Below are positions 1-6,761 of a stretch of DNA of 11,057 nt, in pieces (position 1 is the first letter of the stretch; each line of letters opens with the position of its first letter). The DNA comes from Bacteroidales bacterium UBA6340. GTDB lineage: Bacteria > Bacteroidota > Bacteroidia > Bacteroidales > Paludibacteraceae. Below the pieces are notes generated by a model. That model was not told the origin of the DNA. It ran no database searches and worked only from the letters and a program-made list of their open reading frames with translations. Both the position numbers and the translations under genes were made by a program. The stretch covers positions 1-11,057 of the forward strand of contig DJSG01000070.1 of the NCBI GenBank assembly GCA_002440265.1. Direction: 5' to 3'.

Positions 1-13
1 GTCAAAGAACACG

Positions 14-33
14 GGCTGCTTACGTCTGCAGCC
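14..33 (-). promoter_or_regulatory. Second hairpin in leader of off-window gene
   Basis: A 6-bp perfect inverted repeat, GGCTGC (14-19) and GCAGCC (28-33), encloses an 8-base loop. On the minus strand it lies about 20 bases after a first hairpin (39-56) and downstream of the predicted -7 box at 63-70, so it would be in the 5' untranslated leader of a gene beyond the left edge. No T-run follows inside the window, so it does not read as a terminator. Its role (mRNA stability or control) is unknown. Confidence 0.4.
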
Positions 34-38
34 TACCG

Positions 39-56
39 GATTCAACACCTTGAATC
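39..56 (-). promoter_or_regulatory. 5' leader hairpin just after predicted start of transcription
   Basis: The minus strand reads GATTCAAGGTGTTGAATC, a perfect 7-bp stem with a 4-base loop. It starts about 7 bases after the predicted -7 element, so the transcript would carry this hairpin at or very near its 5' end. Such 5'-terminal stems can protect mRNA from decay. An operator for a dimeric repressor just after the start site is the other reading, because the repeat is equally good as a DNA dyad. Confidence 0.45.
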
Positions 57-62
57 ACGCTG

Positions 63-70
63 CAAAGATA
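63..70 (-). promoter_or_regulatory. Bacteroidota promoter -7 box (TATCTTTG)
   Basis: The minus strand carries TATCTTTG followed by CAGCG. This is an exact match to the TAnnTTTG -7 consensus used by the Bacteroidota primary sigma factor. It points out of the window to the left, after the terminator of the protease operon (159-196), so it should drive a separate minus-strand gene whose coding region is not in view. No clear TTTG -33 element is present at the usual 19-21 base spacing. That position is occupied by the edge of a dyad (91-108), which suggests the promoter is regulated. Confidence 0.65.
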
Positions 71-90
71 CTGCATTTCCGCTCTTTTTG

Positions 91-108
91 TTGGTAAAGT
101 ACTACCAA
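91..108. promoter_or_regulatory. Dyad operator candidate TTGGTA-N6-TACCAA
   Basis: TTGGTA (91-96) and TACCAA (103-108) form a perfect 6-bp inverted repeat around a 6-base spacer. On the minus strand its proximal end is 20 bases upstream of the predicted -7 box, so it covers the -33 region and extends upstream. This position suits an activator or a repressor that competes with RNA polymerase. I cannot name the regulator family. A short hairpin in read-through transcript is possible but unlikely, since a strong terminator precedes it. Confidence 0.4.
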
Positions 109-158
109 TAATGCACCTCATGTCTCTTTTCTCTGCAACATACTGATTCATAGGCTGC

Positions 159-196
159 AAAAAAAGGGGCTGCCTACATGGGTTTGGCAGCCCCTT
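159..196 (-). terminator. Intrinsic terminator of the protease operon
   Basis: On the minus strand AAGGGGCTGCC (196-186) pairs with GGCAGCCCCTT (174-164), giving an 11-bp perfect GC-rich stem with an 11-base loop. It runs directly into a tract of seven T (165-159, the first two shared with the stem). This is a classic rho-independent terminator for leftward transcription. It lies about 125 bases after the stop codon of the M6 protease gene and separates it from the next promoter at 63-70. Confidence 0.88.
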
Positions 197-208
197 ATTT
201 GGGTGGGG

Positions 209-229
209 GACGACGCGGCTCGCGTCGTC
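209..229. other. GC-rich hairpin in 3' untranslated region
   Basis: GACGACGCG (209-217) and CGCGTCGTC (221-229) form a perfect 9-bp inverted repeat with a 3-base loop. For leftward transcripts it lies in the 3' untranslated region of the protease gene, just upstream of the terminator at 159-196, and no T-run follows it. On the plus strand it is followed within about 10 bases by a run of five T at 240-244, so it could act as a weak terminator for rightward transcription. A role as a 3' mRNA-protecting structure is equally possible. The remaining bases between here and the stop codon (230-321) show no gene. Confidence 0.45.
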
Positions 230-321
230 AAGAGCGATCTTTTTCTGAAGAACAGGTATTCCTTTTAACTTGTTAGACAGCCGCCCCTTTTGCGTCAGAA
301 CACAAGTCCCGTTATTCGTGT

Positions 322-3300
322 TTACTTCACCACTTTGGCGGTGAGGTCTCCGAACTTGATGATATATACACCGTCAGCCCATGCCGAGGTGCGGATGGTG
401 TTCACTCCTGCGTGACATGCCACCTGCGCTACGCACTTGCCGGACAAGTCATAGATACGGATAGTACCCGACTCAGTGAGTTTTATGTTCAAGTTATCAA
501 CAAACGAGGTCGGATATACCACAAGGTTGCGACCATCACCAACCGTATCATCCAAACCGCTCGGACCATCCACCACTGTCACGCGTAAGGTGCTTTCTGC
601 GCGTTTGGTATAGGCGCGAGCAGACGGGCTTTGCTGGTAGGTACCTGTTTGCTCGATAGTGATGTCTGCCACACCGGTCTTGCCTTGAGCAAAGGATAGT
701 GTCAGGTCGTCTCCGTTAAAGACCGTGCTAACCAAATCCTCATTGGTGTTGGCTATCACATTTTTCGTGAAGGTCAGATTCTCCGCACTTTCATTGGCCA
801 CCTGCCACGTGAAAGCATCTGCCAACGAGATAGTAACATCATCCGCATCCCGCTGCACCATCACATCGGCTATCGAGTGCGCATAGATAGGATATACGGC
901 CGGACGCAGAGTAATGGTGTATGCCTCGAACGCATAGTTAGCACCATACTTGTCAATGGCCTCTGCGTAGATATGCACCGTCGAGTCCCTTTCTATCTTG
1001 TCCACCATATCCGACGGGAAGCGGATAATTGTCTTCGCTCCGCCTTCGTAGGTAAGGTCTGGAGTTATCCAATCGGCGTAGCGCGACCAGTTCTTGATAT
1101 ATACATTGTCGAAGTTGTCCTCCGCATCTGTGAAATTGCGCTTGTAGAGGAATTTTGTCATCTTCCCTGCATCGTACTCGAACACCGACACCACATCTGT
1201 CTTGACCTTATCCGGCTTGGGGCGCGGGGCATCGTTGCGCCCTGTCGCAGGACCGATAGCCATAGCCTCAGGACTCGCACCCACGCCATCGAAGGTACCT
1301 GCCGAACTGAAATCGGCATTATAGATACGTCCCTCACCATTGCCTGCCCATGCACCATAGGCAACATAGTATTTGCCTGTCTCCGCATCGCGCGTACTTG
1401 CCATAGGTGTAAGCCCTTCCGTAGGTGTGGGCATCACCTCGCTGTCCGATGTCTCGCTGCTGCGGGTGTTGTATGCCACAAAACCGGTCTCACTTGCCAG
1501 CATAATACTGTCGCCCGTCATAGGATCAATCGCAGCAGGTGCACTGGAATACGAAACGGGCAACCCTGTCTCCACCTGGCTGAAAGTCTCTGTCTGCGTA
1601 TCAAACTCCAACACTGCCGAAGCCACAGTCCCGTTATTACCGCGAATGGCATATAGGGTGTTGCCCTTGGCTATCAGCATGCCTGCATTCACGCCCTGAC
1701 CGCCCATCGGAATTTCTTTCTCCAATCGCAGCGTCTGCAGGTTGAGCACCGCCATACTGCTTGCCTTACTACCATACCCGCCGGTAATCATCACGTATGC
1801 CTTCGTGCCGACAACTGCGATATCTGTCGCCTGGCTGGAAACGGGTATCTTGGTCACAAGCGACAGGTCTGTCTTGTTATACACACGCACATTATATCCG
1901 TCTTCCGGTGCCTGACGGCTGTTCTGACGGCTAACAAGCAGCCAATTCTTATACACCGCCATCTTGCTGTTCAGTCCGTACGACGACTTCCCTTTGCCGT
2001 CGTCCCACAACGATGTATCCTGCACATACTTGATTGCCGACAACTCGCCATTCGCTGTATTGATACGTGCTATATGGTTTTCTGCCGCCACATAAGCGAA
2101 TGCCCCGTCCACCGACATATCCTGCACGGAATGTGCGTCAAAGGTATAGAGGGTCGAGGTGGTCTTCTTGACTATGTTGTATGCCTTGAGCGTAGTCCGC
2201 TGCGCCTTATCGCCCATCACGCCGCCATTCACGAAGAGCAGCCGCTTGTCGGCCGGCTGTATGTCGCCCGCAGAATAGACAAACGGCTGACAGATGTCAA
2301 ACGTGCGCCTGAAAGCCCGCAACCGAAAGTCCACCAACTCCGTCCCGAAACTGTCTTTCTTGAAGTTCACCGACACGCTCTGCCCCTTGTCATCTAGCAC
2401 CACCGTTGCCTTGCTCCCCTGCACCTTGACGCTCTCTATGGTGATAGTGGCACCCGACGCATCAAACAGGTCATACACACCGTAGTCCACCTGAGGAGTC
2501 TTGTAACTCAGCACCACGGGATTGTTCTTCACCGTGACAGCAGGATCGCTGACAATCACAAGTATCGAGTCGCACAACGCAGCATTGAGACCGGAGTGTG
2601 CATACAACATCGTGCGGCCCGCCTTCTGTGCTCGGAACAGACCGTTCTCTATAGTACCCACCTCCGGGTGCGTCGTCGTCCATGTGTACGTGTCATACAC
2701 AAACCGATTGCTCATCGTCTCGTTCAGCGAATCGCGGATATTATCCACACTCTGTGCCGTGATATAGGTGTAATCGCCCACAAAAAGCAACGTGCTGTCA
2801 TTGCTCAATGCCGATGAATATCCCTCCATTTCCAGCACTACTCCTGTCAGGTTCACTACCTGCAGACGCACCGTATCCGCTGCCAACACGATGGTATCAC
2901 CAGCAGCGCACTCCGACATTTGGGTGAAATACACATCCACCTCACCCGTATGCGTGGGCGTAAACTTGCCCGTCTGGTCAATCCTGCCGCACGAATCGGT
3001 GGAGAGGCTCCATTTCGGTGTGCCTTCCTTGCACGGACGACCGTTCCTGAACAACAGTCCCTCGTACTGAACTTCCTGACCCACAACGGCTTTCAACTGC
3101 GGAATACCGATATAGTGTGCATAATAGTTGCGCGACACATACTCGGGATCCGGCACCACTCGCTCCGCATACAGCACCTCCGTCGAGTTCTCGCCCAACC
3201 AACCGCAGTCCTGATTCATTGCCGTATATACCTTCACCCACTGCACGGTGTCCAACGGCACATAGTGTCCGTCCTTATCCACTGCCCAATCAAGGTCAAA

Positions 3301-5757
3301 TCCATCACCGCCGCTTGCCATTTGCAGCGTATAGGGATTGTGCACCTCGTGCAACGTTGCGCCTTTGTTGTCTGCGTACCCGAACAGGGCTGCACGGTAG
3401 TTCTCTATATAACTCGGGGTACTCAAATCCGCACAACCACGTATCAGATTGCCCGTATAGGAAACCGAATCATAGCCGCACCCGAAAGCATAGTCTCCGG
3501 GGAAATACGACTGCTGATAGGTCCCGTTGGTGCGTATAGCCCCAACGGTACCGTCGCTCATGCGGTATGCTATCGTGTGACGCCTTTGATAGTAGGGGTT
3601 GTAGTAGGTCATCGTCACATTCTTCTTCGTGGTCGACAGATAGTAGTCGCTGCCGGCCAACTCATACCACGTGTCATCCGGCTGCCCGTTGTGGTTCTCG
3701 TCTTTCATCACCATCACGGCACCGGGTTCTGTCCATACACCTCTCTCATCATTGGCAAGCGGGTTGCCGTTCACCGTAAAGTCCACTCCATAAGGGTTAT
3801 GCGCGTCATTCACTATGGGCGTGCCGAATTCCAGCACGATATATCCGCCAAAACCGCCCAACGACACGGCTTTGCCGGTTTCGCCTATCGCATACGCCAC
3901 ACTCGGCTCCGCCCATTGTGTACCCACTAACTGACCGGGAGCAGGCAGAAAATCCACCATTCGCGTCGCAAACAATGTGTCGGCCGGCATAGGGGCAGGA
4001 GGAGGAGTCGGTGCCTTCTGCTCGAACACGGCATGATATGTCACATGCCCCGTCACTTTCCTGCCCGCTGCATCCGCAAACAAATCCGCAGGCAATACTA
4101 TCGGGTCATGATAATCCTCCTCTTCCGTCCAACCCAACAACTGCATACCCGGACATGGCGTTACTGCCACCGTCGGCATTTCCAAGTCCTCACCCGAGGT
4201 CATATACACCTTGCTCTCCACTATCTCACCATCCACCGACCAGTTGACCGTATAGCCAAGAAACTCCTCCCCGTACACCAAGGTCACCACACCGTTCTCC
4301 TCGCGTATATCTTTGAGCGGCATCCCATGTATTCCCGCCCACGTACTCACACCCGCTGCACCGGGAAACGGGTCCCGCGAAGAACCTATATTCGTGCGGA
4401 AACCCGTAGCAGACTCTATCGTGTACGACGGGTAGGCATCTATGGCATTCGACTTGTTGGAACTCCACTTCTCCTCGCTGTAATTCACATACCACACCAG
4501 CAACCCGTGACCGGGCAGGTACTTGTCCCAACCTGTCTGCTGGCGATTCTCTATATAGTAGTTCTCCCCCTCGGTGGTGGCGGGCTGCAGCGTATCGGAT
4601 GCGTTCATCTGATAGGATTGGTACAAACCCGTACCGGCGGCATGAAGCGTCAGCCTCTGCCCCGTCCTACCGGGATTGACAGGCGATGTCCAACCCAAAA
4701 AATACTTCTCAAATGCACTGTAGTTAGGCGGACAATGACCATCGCCGTTATAACTGCCGCTGTCCATAATATCCCAGTCCCCGGGAGTACGCTTGTTTTC
4801 GTGGTTGCTGCCATAGTTGGTGTCGTAGAAATCGGGCAGACCCAGCACATGGCTGAACTCATGGCAGAGTGTACCGATGCCGTTGCGCGCACCCGTCTGA
4901 CCGTCCAACTCGCCCGAGCAGGCATAGTTCTCTATCAGCAACCCGTCCACCTTGCAGTCCTCAAGCGAATAGGTGCAGTTCTCGTAATAACGCGCCGACG
5001 ACAGGTTCCAGTTGTGCGGCCAGATAGTCTCCGCAGCACCACCGTCGGCCTCACCTTTGCCCGCGTAGATGATGTACACAAAATCTATCTTCCCGTCACG
5101 GTCGTTGTCATAACGGGTAAAATCCACATTATATTGCGACTTCACCAGTTTGCACGCCTCCACCACCATATCCCCGGGGTGGAGGTCATTGCCATCAGCG
5201 TCATTTGCTCCATAGTAAGCGGCACTCTTGCTCAGTGTCACCGGCCCCACCACATCAAACACGGGGTTGTATCTACCACCTGATTGGTCAACAAAATAGC
5301 GTTTTGCCGAACCCACAGACTTGGCATAGGTATAGTTCGCACCGTTCATCATCGAGTCCATCACAGTCTGGGTGTTCTCTGCCTGATAGCACGTATCGAA
5401 GAAATTCACTAAGACAAACAAACCCCGCGGAGCCAAATTGACACCTCCCACGTTCCGACGCTTACTGTAGCGCGAAGCCGCACGACGGGCGCGTATCTTA
5501 TCCGCCGAAGGCTTAGCCTCCACCACTTGCCAGTAGCCGTTGGCATCTTTCTCCACCACCGCACCATCCGCGTTGGTGTAGTAGTGGTACATCTCATCCC
5601 CGTTCAGGCGCACCGCAATCGTGCTGCCATCAGGCTGCGTCTGCAACTGCCAACCCGGATAGGCAGGCACGGCATTGACCTGTATCGCTGCCGACAATAC
5701 CGCAGCCATAATTACGAATCTCTTCACCATCTTCATCTGTATTCTATTGATTTTCAT
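322..5757 (-). CDS. Secreted multi-domain M6 metalloprotease with T9SS tail
   Basis: This is an 1811-residue secreted zinc peptidase of family M6 (immune inhibitor A type). Residues 1-29 form a signal peptide (cleavage likely after VNA), followed by a pro-region. The catalytic domain (about 105-495) has the calcium-type loop DNDRDGKID (217-225), zinc motif HEFSHVLGLPD (299-309) with catalytic Glu300, and Met-turn WDIMDSG (Met331). Next come an InlB/Listeria-Bacteroides-like repeat (500-583), a large surface module (about 595-870, with SLGGFGGYIVLEFG and DCGWLGENSTE), three Ig-like sandwiches (883-1162), a YncE-like beta-propeller (about 1168-1506), two cadherin-like segments (1518-1731) and a T9SS sorting domain (about 1738-1811). 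It should be exported by Sec, then by T9SS, and be surface-attached or released. The substrate is unknown. ATGs at codons 1, 8 and 10 compete: codon 1 (5757) overlaps the upstream gene by 14 bases, whereas codon 8 (5736) begins just after its stop and gives a more compact signal peptide. Peptidase assignment is firm; accessory domain names are by pattern. Confidence 0.93.
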   Translation of the reverse strand: MKINRIQMKMVKRFVIMAAVLSAAIQVNAVPAYPGWQLQTQPDGSTIAVRLNGDEMYHYYTNADGAVVEKDANGYWQVVEAKPSADKIRARRAASRYSKRRNVGGVNLAPRGLFVLVNFFDTCYQAENTQTVMDSMMNGANYTYAKSVGSAKRYFVDQSGGRYNPVFDVVGPVTLSKSAAYYGANDADGNDLHPGDMVVEACKLVKSQYNVDFTRYDNDRDGKIDFVYIIYAGKGEADGGAAETIWPHNWNLSSARYYENCTYSLEDCKVDGLLIENYACSGELDGQTGARNGIGTLCHEFSHVLGLPDFYDTNYGSNHENKRTPGDWDIMDSGSYNGDGHCPPNYSAFEKYFLGWTSPVNPGRTGQRLTLHAAGTGLYQSYQMNASDTLQPATTEGENYYIENRQQTGWDKYLPGHGLLVWYVNYSEEKWSSNKSNAIDAYPSYTIESATGFRTNIGSSRDPFPGAAGVSTWAGIHGMPLKDIREENGVVTLVYGEEFLGYTVNWSVDGEIVESKVYMTSGEDLEMPTVAVTPCPGMQLLGWTEEEDYHDPIVLPADLFADAAGRKVTGHVTYHAVFEQKAPTPPPAPMPADTLFATRMVDFLPAPGQLVGTQWAEPSVAYAIGETGKAVSLGGFGGYIVLEFGTPIVNDAHNPYGVDFTVNGNPLANDERGVWTEPGAVMVMKDENHNGQPDDTWYELAGSDYYLSTTKKNVTMTYYNPYYQRRHTIAYRMSDGTVGAIRTNGTYQQSYFPGDYAFGCGYDSVSYTGNLIRGCADLSTPSYIENYRAALFGYADNKGATLHEVHNPYTLQMASGGDGFDLDWAVDKDGHYVPLDTVQWVKVYTAMNQDCGWLGENSTEVLYAERVVPDPEYVSRNYYAHYIGIPQLKAVVGQEVQYEGLLFRNGRPCKEGTPKWSLSTDSCGRIDQTGKFTPTHTGEVDVYFTQMSECAAGDTIVLAADTVRLQVVNLTGVVLEMEGYSSALSNDSTLLFVGDYTYITAQSVDNIRDSLNETMSNRFVYDTYTWTTTHPEVGTIENGLFRAQKAGRTMLYAHSGLNAALCDSILVIVSDPAVTVKNNPVVLSYKTPQVDYGVYDLFDASGATITIESVKVQGSKATVVLDDKGQSVSVNFKKDSFGTELVDFRLRAFRRTFDICQPFVYSAGDIQPADKRLLFVNGGVMGDKAQRTTLKAYNIVKKTTSTLYTFDAHSVQDMSVDGAFAYVAAENHIARINTANGELSAIKYVQDTSLWDDGKGKSSYGLNSKMAVYKNWLLVSRQNSRQAPEDGYNVRVYNKTDLSLVTKIPVSSQATDIAVVGTKAYVMITGGYGSKASSMAVLNLQTLRLEKEIPMGGQGVNAGMLIAKGNTLYAIRGNNGTVASAVLEFDTQTETFSQVETGLPVSYSSAPAAIDPMTGDSIMLASETGFVAYNTRSSETSDSEVMPTPTEGLTPMASTRDAETGKYYVAYGAWAGNGEGRIYNADFSSAGTFDGVGASPEAMAIGPATGRNDAPRPKPDKVKTDVVSVFEYDAGKMTKFLYKRNFTDAEDNFDNVYIKNWSRYADWITPDLTYEGGAKTIIRFPSDMVDKIERDSTVHIYAEAIDKYGANYAFEAYTITLRPAVYPIYAHSIADVMVQRDADDVTISLADAFTWQVANESAENLTFTKNVIANTNEDLVSTVFNGDDLTLSFAQGKTGVADITIEQTGTYQQSPSARAYTKRAESTLRVTVVDGPSGLDDTVGDGRNLVVYPTSFVDNLNIKLTESGTIRIYDLSGKCVAQVACHAGVNTIRTSAWADGVYIIKFGDLTAKVVK

Positions 5758-6550
5758 TCTGTTTCTTCACTCTTTTCTGCATGGCTTTCTGCTGCGCCTC
5801 CTGCTGCAGAGTTGCATTATCCGGTTGCCACTGTGCCACCAATGCCACATCGGCACCGGGCATCACAAACGTCTCCCCGGGCTGATATACCCTCTCACCG
5901 TACTGCCACCCCGCAAACGTGTAGCCCTCGCGGGCCGGCTTCCCCGCTGACAAACGGACAAGTGCACCCTCAGGATACGTTATTTCCTCGCATAGGGTGC
6001 TCCTCTCGGGATAACCCTCATAGCCGAAAGCATACTCCTTATAACGCTTATAGTACAGCGCAGGCAGAAGCATATACTTACTGGTCTTCGATGTGTACGT
6101 GGTGAAACGCGGGGTATTGACGCTATAGAGCATACGTCCGTACTTGACGCTGGTGCTCTGCAGCGTCACGAGACTGTCTTCTATATCAATGGTCCATGTG
6201 TGGACGTAGTTGTCCCAACCTATATCTTTCGTGCCCGAAGCCCCGAGCAGCCTGCCCGTAGCGTCTGCCAGCGTCCATGCACCCTGCTCTCCGCCGAGTG
6301 TGAACACCTGCGCTTCGCCCGCAGCGGTCATCGTGCTCTCGTCTTCCGAAAATGTGGCAGACACGGCTGTCAGCATCTTCTTATCGGCATCAAGCGCACC
6401 GGCAGCCTTGCCCTTCGCGGGACATGCCAGCACAATCCTGTCCCCCGCACTCAGCACCGATGCATCCGTTACGCGCGTCCATTCATCGGCACGCACACCG
6501 GCTTTGCCGAGACATATTGTCAAAAACAAAAACAAAATCGTTCTTTTCAT
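5744..6550 (-). CDS. Exported protein with InlB-like half repeat
   Basis: This is a 268-residue exported protein of unknown function. Residues 1-21 form a clear Sec signal peptide (MKR, then a hydrophobic stretch, cleavage after VRA). No lipobox Cys follows, so it is not an obvious lipoprotein. Residues 23 to about 172 form a beta-rich domain (W-x-x-VTDASVLSAGDRIVLAC, FTLGGEQGAWTLAD, MLLPALYYK). I recognise this from Bacteroidales secreted proteins, where it often precedes nuclease or other modules; here it stands alone. Residues about 195-242 resemble the second half of an InlB-type repeat (REGYTFAGW, PGETFVMPGADVALVAQW). The last 26 residues are polar and basic, probably helical. There is no T9SS tail, unlike both neighbours, so it may remain in the periplasm or use another route. 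It is the first gene of the operon with the M6 protease, and their coding regions touch or overlap. ATG at 6550 follows an A/T-rich stretch typical of Bacteroidota starts. Confidence 0.85.
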   Translation of the reverse strand: MKRTILFLFLTICLGKAGVRADEWTRVTDASVLSAGDRIVLACPAKGKAAGALDADKKMLTAVSATFSEDESTMTAAGEAQVFTLGGEQGAWTLADATGRLLGASGTKDIGWDNYVHTWTIDIEDSLVTLQSTSVKYGRMLYSVNTPRFTTYTSKTSKYMLLPALYYKRYKEYAFGYEGYPERSTLCEEITYPEGALVRLSAGKPAREGYTFAGWQYGERVYQPGETFVMPGADVALVAQWQPDNATLQQEAQQKAMQKRVKKQNENQ

Positions 6551-6582
6551 ATTTCAAAGTCGTATCTTTATCGAGTCAAGTC

Positions 6583-6604
6583 TATGTGATTAGTATGTGA
6601 TTAC
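6583..6604. repeat. Tandem 11-bp repeat (TATGTGATTAG/C)
   Basis: Two adjacent 11-base units, TATGTGATTAG (6583-6593) and TATGTGATTAC (6594-6604), differ only at the last base. They lie 33-54 bases upstream of the ATG at 6550. The 11-bp period places both copies on one face of the helix, as expected for side-by-side protein binding. If transcription starts near 6692 the repeat would be in the leader RNA, where it could also act as a repeated single-stranded binding site. Confidence 0.6.
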
Positions 6605-6608
6605 CGAT

Positions 6609-6630
6609 AGCATAACGGGAGTATAACGGG
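6609..6630. repeat. Second tandem 11-bp repeat (AGnATAACGGG)
   Basis: Two adjacent 11-base units, AGCATAACGGG (6609-6619) and AGTATAACGGG (6620-6630), differ at one base. The pair begins 4 bases after the first tandem repeat but has an unrelated sequence. Together the two pairs form a 48-base block of four 11-base units upstream of the exported-protein gene. A regulator binding site array is the most natural reading. Confidence 0.6.
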
Positions 6631-6638
6631 TGGATTTC

Positions 6639-6696
6639 AAAGTCAGGTCCCGGGTTTGCAATCATGGCAGAAGACTGTGCCCTGAGACCTGACTTT
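6639..6696 (-). promoter_or_regulatory. Long-stem leader structure of the protease operon
   Basis: AAAGTCAGGTC (6639-6649) and GACCTGACTTT (6686-6696) form a perfect 11-bp inverted repeat around a 36-base loop. On the minus strand this sits immediately after the -7 box at 6698-6705, so the transcript would begin inside the first arm and could still close 7-8 bp of the stem. The loop holds a minor GGCA/TGCC helix. No T-run follows the second arm, so a simple attenuator is not evident. It does not match any riboswitch class I can recognise. Confidence 0.5.
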
Positions 6697-6697
6697 A

Positions 6698-6705
6698 CAA
6701 ACATA
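6698..6705 (-). promoter_or_regulatory. Promoter -7 box (TATGTTTG) for the protease operon
   Basis: The minus strand reads TATGTTTG, an exact match to the Bacteroidota TAnnTTTG -7 consensus. It lies in the only sizeable gap upstream of the exported-protein gene and would give a leader of roughly 140 bases. The -33 position falls at the foot of the hairpin at 6729-6758 and lacks a TTTG match. The promoter may therefore be weak or need an activator. It is the best candidate for the two-gene operon 6550-322. Confidence 0.55.
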
Positions 6706-6728
6706 AGGTTATCAGTAATTTATCAGAG

Positions 6729-6758
6729 ATACCCGCGCCACGCACGTGGCGCGGGTAT
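6729..6758 (-). terminator. Hairpin terminator of the adhesin-like gene
   Basis: ATACCCGCGCCACG (6729-6742) and CGTGGCGCGGGTAT (6745-6758) form a 14-bp perfect inverted repeat with only two bases between the arms; the real loop is probably 4-6 bases. It begins 3 bases after the TAA of the adhesin-like gene at 6762-6764, the usual place for a terminator. No proper T-tract follows on the minus strand (CTCTGATAAATTA), so termination may be partial or the hairpin may mainly protect the 3' end. Its foot overlaps the -33 region of the next promoter. Confidence 0.6.
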
Positions 6759-6761
6759 GGG

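Noticed and set aside
2920..3930. Plus-strand open frame of 336 codons, and a similar one at 9333-10244
   Set aside because: Both are antisense to continuous domains of the two giant proteins, have no signal peptide, domain or promoter of their own, and show compositional bias typical of shadow frames.
4010..4260. InlB-like repeat taken as evidence of a Listeria-type invasin
   Set aside because: These small beta-grasp repeats are widespread in Bacteroidota secreted proteins and do not imply host-cell invasion; the surrounding domains are those of an M6 protease.
4033..5283. Long open frame on the plus strand (416 codons) opposite the protease gene
   Set aside because: It lies wholly antisense to the M6 catalytic region, whose motifs are unmistakable. 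The translation is rich in His, Arg, Thr and Val, with no recognisable domain, and looks like a mirror of the coding strand's codon bias.
6582..6665. A 27-codon open frame (ATG at 6665, TAG at 6584-6582) in the leader upstream of the exported-protein gene
   Set aside because: A frame this short is expected by chance, it has no recognisable ribosome binding context, and it runs through the stem arm and both tandem repeats, which explain the sequence better. Ribosome profiling would decide.
6639..6696. Riboswitch, for example a cobalamin riboswitch, in the operon leader
   Set aside because: The leader is only about 140 bases, and I see neither the B12-box pattern nor another conserved riboswitch core. 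Only a simple long-range stem is supported.
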